Positions 58,301 through 64,000 of a stretch of 64,000 bases of DNA are shown one piece after another (position 1 is the stretch's first letter; each line of letters begins with the position of its first letter). This stretch comes from Paracyclopina nana. Taxonomy: Eukaryota; Arthropoda; Copepoda; Cyclopoida; Cyclopettidae. The stretch spans positions 2,976,001 through 3,040,000 of the forward strand of contig JAGUCH010000004.1 of NCBI GenBank assembly GCA_019096065.1, in the 5' to 3' direction. Below the pieces are notes generated by a model. That model was not told the origin of the DNA and searched no databases. It saw only the letters and a program-made list of their open reading frames with translations. Position numbers and translations under genes: made by a program.

Positions 58301-60851
58301 GAGACTTCACGCTGCTACAACTGATTTGAGTCGTGATCGAAATTCGGTATTGGTGCCCTCACCGTGGTACGCGGCCTCTAATTAGCAATTTTGGTGCGAG
58401 TAATTAGTTTCCTCAATAATTGTTGTAAGGAGTCCTTCTCCGGATGCCGGATGGGAGCGCTTGTACTGACGCCTATGATGTGTCAACGATTGACAAGCCT
58501 TTTTTCAAGGATTAGCCTTGCTTCCCTTTGGTCACGAGCTTTATATGAGCGTTGTCGGAATGTCATTTTTTAGCGAGGAAACCCAAGATTGTCGTGGGAG
58601 TCCCATTATTATTATTATTGTATTATAAAGCGCGCGACATTCACTTTTGCTGCAGTGACACTTCCTCGTGTAATAAATCCTGTGTGTTTTCATCAAACGG
58701 AGCTTGGTCAGAATTTACGATAGGTATTGCTCATGAATATCAGCCTGACATTTAGAGCGAATGCCCTGAAAACCGCCGCTGCTCTATCAAAAGATTGCTT
58801 TCCGCAAAATTGAAAGGAGGATGTTTAAAAATGCCATCAGCAGCAATAGCTCATAATTTTTGGCTTGCAGCACGCGCGGTCATGAATACATAAAGCTGGG
58901 ATCAAAAATGTTTCCTGATTGAAATCTATATGTAGCAAATAACCTATAATACCTAGATTAACAATTTTTTGTTTCAACTTTTAGGTGCACTAGCAAACAA
59001 CCGGTGGGCCCGATTCCTAATTTTAATGGTTTGTTGTGAAGGAATGTATACTACCGAGCCACGAAGGAAGTTGTCGGTTTTCAAGCCAGGTAATTTTTTT
59101 ACTCGATTCTTTTTCCGCAGATTTAATGACATGACCAGGGGGGTCTCGTAAGTGAGTTCTTGACGCAAGTTTTGCATGCTAAAATCACCAAATCTGTTTG
59201 TCTTAGCCTAGGTGGCGCTAGTAGTTCTTACTACATAGCGCGTGAGCTTAAGTGATGTGTCAGTCATGGAAGCAAGCGGGCTAATCTCACGCGTCTTCAA
59301 AAGAGCTCCTAGATAAGTTCTGTATTTTTTAAAAAAGTATGCAATTTGGGCACTTTTTGATAATTTAAGGCAGGTTATGGAAATTTTTGGAAGTGAAATC
59401 CACAGAATTATATTTAAATTTTGTCTTGAAGCCTACCACAGCTCAGTCAGACTGTGTGCTATAGTACAGCAGCGACAAGAACTCACCTTATTACTATAGA
59501 TCATCTTGGACATGACAAATACTCCGCAGGGGTTTTGAATTAAAAGCAGCGTTTGTGACCAAACTTCATTGTCTTAAGAGTAACAGTAGTTCTGTCCACA
59601 AAAAGATTGTCCTTTTTTTTTACATAAATATGACATTTTACTGGCAGCGCCATCACCATCATTATTCACCTTTTTTGGGACGCAAACATTCAAGGTGAAA
59701 ATGTAAATTCGCAGAGCCCCTCGACGCGCAGAAAAAGTTAAACAAGTAAAGCCAACAGCTGCGTTGAGGTCGTTGCAACAAAATTAAGGCGTTATCCAAC
59801 TGAGATCCCACTTAATTGTTTCAATCTTTTAATTAAATGTGTCAATTTGGGCAGACGGGATATTGATTGACTCGTCTAACGATCCATGAAGCTTCTGGAG
59901 CAAAAGAAGTAGGCGAATTAGATAATCAGCTTGTTACATCTTTGGGCGTTGGTCCACTTTTCGATTCGGCGTTTAATCTATTTCTAGGTTTCAATGTCAG
60001 CAGCAGCAAAGTTTTCTTCCGAGAATGGCAATTTGTGTCTTGTTTGACATTTTCGAGACGTCCTACCCTCCAAACATTGCCATGCCTCAATAGGTGAAGA
60101 AGGAAGTGAGAAGGCATTTTTTCATCATTTTCAAGCCTGCATTCTCCACATCAGGGAAAATTCGAAAAGCTCAGGTAAATCTCGTTTTCTCAAAACTAAT
60201 TGATGGCAAGGATCATTTTTAATTAAGCCTGACCTTTGATGCGAGTTTGTTCTTTCCAATCTTGCATGATGCAGTGGAGCACAACAATGCTTAGTAAATT
60301 ATGTCTGTTGTTTCCCAAGCTAGTATCCAAGTTGGGTGGCCAATTCCAAATTTCATCCATAAAACAGCAACAAAGGGCTAACAATATTCATTGTGCTACA
60401 TAAACTTTATATGCATGTGGGCCCCCTTCTTTTTCATCGCAGTATACTTAAAATGCAACCCTTGAAATGCTCTTATTGTAGTTTGCGGTGCAAAAATCAA
60501 GGATTTTGCGGGCTAGTAATTGGGTGAAAATTCCAATCGCACCAAATCTGGACGTAGAGCTGCAGTAGCTTGACCGTGACAAGCATTTTGTGGGGCAGAA
60601 CGACCAATAAAACCTTCCCACCTAGCAAAATCCCACGAATTGATATCACACTTATTGACTTTGCAGATATCTTTTTGATCGGGATTTTAGTCCTAAATCC
60701 TTACGTTGATTGACGCGAAAGACTCGAATGACAACGACATGAAAATACATATGAAATATAAGGAGATACAAAATATACGTGTGTTATATTCTAGTGTTGA
60801 TGATGAACTGACTCTTTTGTTTACATATTCATGACGTCATAGCGTACAATT
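55350..60851. other. 5.5 kb without a recognised gene
   Basis: Contains the promoter side of the VWDE/Kunitz gene and the 3' flank of the ORF at 60852. A minus-strand stretch around 57575-57450 has an acceptor (CTTTGCAG/GACGTGC), an open 38-codon block (CSEFSYIRAENVKHESDLEF...) and a donor (TTC/GTATGT), so it could be a single small exon, but no partner exons or family were found. TGACGTCA palindromes occur near 55863 and 60832. Otherwise featureless AT-rich DNA. Confidence 0.4.
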
Positions 60852-63833
60852 TTAATCATTTTCTCCCTCCTCACGAGGCTGAGGCCTGGGGAACCGATCG
60901 GGCAGGTGAGCTCTGGCAGCCACGACCTCGGCCCGCGCAACAGTGAGCCTGTCTCCCATGAATTGGGCCTTGTAGTGGGGAAGTCGTCGGCGTTCTTCTA
61001 CTTCAGCTTGCTTCCACAGAAACATTCCCCTACGCTTGAATCGATTGTAATGGTATTCAATGACCATATTCTTGTTGTGGAGACGACTAGTGATGCGACC
61101 CATTGGTGCCGAGGCCCAGAACTCCTCAAGCAAGGACGGGAAAGGCCGTTCGCCATGATGCGAGGGCTCGTGACCGAGGCGATGGCAGAGCGTGCATCTC
61201 TGGTGTAGAACGGGGCACACTTGTTCGGCGTGACCAAGTTCCTGACAATATTGGCACTGGAGCGTTTGAGGATCCAGAGGGCAGTCTGGAGTTGCGTGGT
61301 CTTCAACTCCACAAGTTTGGCAACAGTGTGGAAACATCTTGCCGTGCCCTGCAGCGTTAAACATGTATTGTCGTCGGTCCACGAGGTCCACGTCCACGCC
61401 ATAATATTTCGTGATCGACTCCTTGCGCAGCCTGCTAATCATGTCTGAATTGCGAGACCAACGTCTCACAATTGCAATAGACTTGAAAGCATTAATGACT
61501 TGAGTCGGTTCCGCAAATTGTGCCACCGTTAAGAAGTACAGGGGCCACGCCTTGTGCTGCTGATAATTGCCAGTCGCTGTGTCAAAGTAGAAGTCGCGCT
61601 CGAACCAGTCGCCGAATGGTCTTACTCTTTGCTCGGGTACATTGACCGCAGATTCCAGCACCGCCCCAATATTGGCGCATTGGATGGCAAAACAATGCAT
61701 CATCCTGATGATGTCCGCGTTCGCCCCGAACAATTCAATTTGAGCCGCCCGCAGTGCCATTTGCCTCATCAATTCGAAAATGATCGCCGACTCCCACATA
61801 ACGCGCACTTTCATAGCAGTGGTCCATTCGCGAAATCTTAGCGAGTAACGGTGCTCGACATCGTGGATTTGGTTCCTACTTCTGCGCATATCTCGAGAAA
61901 ATTGTAGCGGAGCTTGTAGCTGCTCTGCCAAAAAATGAGGATCAGTCCTAATTTGTTGCCAATCACGGCCGCACTCGACCTGCGGATACGCCATCAGGAC
62001 AAGATTTCGCGCTTCCACGGTCGGTTTGATGAGATAATTTGTTCGCGGGAGGGTATTAATTCGCCTTACTGTCTCCTGGATGTCGAAGCCAATCTTGAAT
62101 ATACCTCTGCTTCGTAGTAGTTTGAGGATTATCTCTGGGACGCCAATTCCATTAATATTTCTGCCATCCCACAGGACATGGATTACCACGACGATGTTGT
62201 TGAGCGACACGAGCGAGATTCCAGCGAAGGCGTTCTTCCATGTTTCTGGGCAGATATTTTTCATCAATTCCAGTTCGTCTTTCGCTGGATTTAAAAGGTT
62301 GATTCCCAGCAAGCCGAATCCAAAAGCCTCGTCAACAAATTGCTTTGTCATCTGCTTGAACCTCGTCTCACAAACGCCCTTTGCCCAGTGAATGATGTTT
62401 GGGGCTCGATCAGGGTCGAGTACTCGTGGCCCATGACGCATAGTTTGAAGTCTCGCAGCCACCGTGGTGATCGTCAGGAATTCAGGCTTCCAGGGACTAT
62501 CGTCAAAGTCAATCTGACGAACGGTGTTACCGGACAAAAAACAATATTTAATGGGGCAATCAGGATCATGAGCTTCGCCGATAATAAATCGCGCCCCATC
62601 ATTAGCCAACACGCATATTTCTTCCGTTTCAGGCTCAGCTGCCGCCTGACTCGCTACATTCGATTCTGCGTCCGAGAACAAATCTTGATCCCCAAGTTCT
62701 AGCTCAATTTCCGCGTCGCTATCAAGCCTCTGACGTTTAGACGAAATAGTGGATGAAGCGCGCGATATTGGACTTACACTCGGCCCTACATTAGATGGGC
62801 CTGGCAGACCCGGTAAGGCTGCCGACTGGGGAGCTAGAGTTGAGGCAGGAACTTCATCCGGTGTCGGCTCTGATGATGGCGTACTTTGGGAGACGAACCT
62901 TGCCGCGCGTCCCATCATGATGACGCCCTCATCCGTATTGTCTGGCGATAGCTGGAGATCGGTGAAGCCTTCCACCTCAAGTCGAGCCTGAGCAAGTTGC
63001 TGTTGCGCCAGCAGCACAACATCTTTACTCAAGACTACAACATTTGATGAGTCTGTCGAGGTGGAGCGATTTGCAGTATTGTAGATGCGATCATTTCCCC
63101 GGGTCAAGTTTTCAGTGACTCCCTTTTGTCTCTCAGCCAGAGTGGGTTGTCGTCCAAGTTCCACAGGCGTATCCACTGCGACTCGAAGTGCTCCCGCAGT
63201 TGGAGGTTTGATTCTAGCCATTACATGCCGCATGAAGCTCATCGAGGCTGGATCTTGAGCCGCCAGAAGATGTCCCAAATCTTGATAAGCGACATCGTTC
63301 AGTCGTTGAGCCGCGGATTCAGCTGCTTTGGCGATGTCCGGTCCAGGTTTTCCTAATCTGGGATCATTGTCAAACTTTTTACAAGCTTTCACCCATAAAT
63401 CGAAGATTGCGGGGTGGCAAAGGACCATGATCTTGGTCACTGCAGCATCCTCAGCCAGCAAGGTTACCCGAGTGAAATTTGTACGTTGTTCATGATTCTT
63501 GGTGTTCTTCGCCGCCCGATCGGTTTTTTCAGTCCGCCTTAATTGGCGAATATAGCTTCGGATTGAGCCTGCCACGAACACGTCGGGACTAGAGTAGAGC
63601 TGAGCGGCATTGTCAAAGTCTCCAACTTCCAACATCCGATCGAAGTCTTCGTAAAACGCCACTTCCTCCACCGCGAAATGCTCGGCAATCCTGCTCCGTT
63701 CATCGTCGACCAGCCTGCGGACTTCGTCGTCGTCCAAGTCAAGCTTCTCCGACTTGACTGCCGTCTCCATTGTGGGCGTTGGAGGTGCGTTCGGATCCAC
63801 GATCACAGACTTTCTTCGCCGTTTACCAGTCAT
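60852..63833 (-). CDS. Intronless homologue of the BEL element's ORF2+ORF3 (degenerate exonuclease plus three zinc knuckles)
   Basis: From the ATG at 63833 (MTGKRRRKSVIVDPNAPPTP) it encodes about 993 residues; the frame is also open upstream to 63992. It is colinear with the retrotransposon's ORF2+ORF3: VAFYEDFDRMLEV pairs with VVIYDDYDTEQM, LGHLLAAQDPASMSFMR with LQFLAARQILEQEAMGSM, and FKIGFDIQETVRRI with VQFGIDMDLRKF. The three knuckles CQTCGVEDHATPDC, CQYCQELGHAEQVC and CTLCHRLGHEPSHH have the same order and the same odd CX2CX4HX4H third member. The exonuclease signature is lost: motif I DXE reads NLL (LLGINLLNP) and motif III YX3D is absent in KVRVMWESAI. No LTR, RT or integrase is seen nearby. 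It may be a remnant of another element or a host gene derived from one. Confidence 0.75.
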   Translation of the reverse strand: MTGKRRRKSVIVDPNAPPTPTMETAVKSEKLDLDDDEVRRLVDDERSRIAEHFAVEEVAFYEDFDRMLEVGDFDNAAQLYSSPDVFVAGSIRSYIRQLRRTEKTDRAAKNTKNHEQRTNFTRVTLLAEDAAVTKIMVLCHPAIFDLWVKACKKFDNDPRLGKPGPDIAKAAESAAQRLNDVAYQDLGHLLAAQDPASMSFMRHVMARIKPPTAGALRVAVDTPVELGRQPTLAERQKGVTENLTRGNDRIYNTANRSTSTDSSNVVVLSKDVVLLAQQQLAQARLEVEGFTDLQLSPDNTDEGVIMMGRAARFVSQSTPSSEPTPDEVPASTLAPQSAALPGLPGPSNVGPSVSPISRASSTISSKRQRLDSDAEIELELGDQDLFSDAESNVASQAAAEPETEEICVLANDGARFIIGEAHDPDCPIKYCFLSGNTVRQIDFDDSPWKPEFLTITTVAARLQTMRHGPRVLDPDRAPNIIHWAKGVCETRFKQMTKQFVDEAFGFGLLGINLLNPAKDELELMKNICPETWKNAFAGISLVSLNNIVVVIHVLWDGRNINGIGVPEIILKLLRSRGIFKIGFDIQETVRRINTLPRTNYLIKPTVEARNLVLMAYPQVECGRDWQQIRTDPHFLAEQLQAPLQFSRDMRRSRNQIHDVEHRYSLRFREWTTAMKVRVMWESAIIFELMRQMALRAAQIELFGANADIIRMMHCFAIQCANIGAVLESAVNVPEQRVRPFGDWFERDFYFDTATGNYQQHKAWPLYFLTVAQFAEPTQVINAFKSIAIVRRWSRNSDMISRLRKESITKYYGVDVDLVDRRQYMFNAAGHGKMFPHCCQTCGVEDHATPDCPLDPQTLQCQYCQELGHAEQVCPVLHQRCTLCHRLGHEPSHHGERPFPSLLEEFWASAPMGRITSRLHNKNMVIEYHYNRFKRRGMFLWKQAEVEERRRLPHYKAQFMGDRLTVARAEVVAARAHLPDRFPRPQPREEGEND

Positions 63834-63902
63834 TTTTTGGCCGGCTTCGACAGTTGATCGCCGGAAATAAGGATCGGAAGTCGACCAGCTAACACTGTTG
63901 CT

Positions 63903-63948
63903 GATTGGTGAATTTTTACTATAGAGTCGTACACGCGTTTTGATTGGT
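63903..63948 (-). promoter_or_regulatory. Paired CCAAT boxes upstream of the 60.85-63.83 kb ORF
   Basis: On the minus strand two ACCAATC motifs (RC of gattggt at 63903-63909 and 63942-63948) lie about 70 and 110 bp upstream of the ATG. CCAAT pairs are common in Pol II promoters; this suggests the ORF has its own promoter, but the motif is short and could be chance. Confidence 0.35.
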
Positions 63949-64000
63949 CCTCGTCTACAACGGAATTTTTGCAATGGGAGGTACGCGCGCAACCTTCCCT

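Overview
The window is metazoan nuclear DNA, most likely from an invertebrate with a compact genome. It has many GT-AG introns of 53-70 bp, genes nested inside other genes' introns, a BEL/Pao retrotransposon, and animal-specific gene families (ELYS nucleoporin, NEDD4-type HECT ligase, plexin remnant, VWDE/Kunitz secreted protein, core-2 GlcNAc-transferase, G-protein gamma). I cannot place it in a phylum from sequence alone. Exon junctions below were read by eye from splice signals and checked for reading-phase continuity; most multi-exon models close without a phase error.

Layout: 1-1185 (-) 5' part of an ArsS-like radical SAM gene; 2270-11604 (+) ELYS/AHCTF1; 12057-13270 (-) a plexin pseudogene with three in-frame stops, next to unidentified + strand exon-like pieces; 13849-16281 a non-autonomous Mutator-like transposon with tandem-repeat termini; 17046-20563 (+) a C2-WW4-HECT ubiquitin ligase; 21424-21775 (-) a 71-residue G-gamma gene; 22343-33614 (+) a small secreted-protein gene whose first exon is split by a 10.8 kb BEL/Pao element lying on the minus strand; 34122-36159 (-) a core-2/I-branching beta-1,6-GlcNAc-transferase; 36467-55349 (-) a 16-exon secreted D8C-VWD-EGF-Kunitz protein with a cytochrome P450 (+, intron 2) and a malate synthase (-, intron 11) nested in it; 55350-60851 no gene recognised; 60852-63833 (-) a large intronless ORF.

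The most unusual system is the BEL/Pao element and its relative. After a standard Gag-Pol the element carries extra overlapping ORFs encoding a DEDD-type 3'-5' exonuclease-like domain followed by three zinc knuckles, in the place where other elements carry env. The intronless ORF at the window end is colinear with these extra ORFs, including the odd third knuckle. It has lost the visible exonuclease residues but kept about 993 open codons. This suggests a retroelement accessory module with a possibly domesticated or separately evolving relative. The element's two 320-bp LTRs look identical and it has a perfect 5-bp target duplication, so the insertion that disrupts the secreted-protein gene appears recent.
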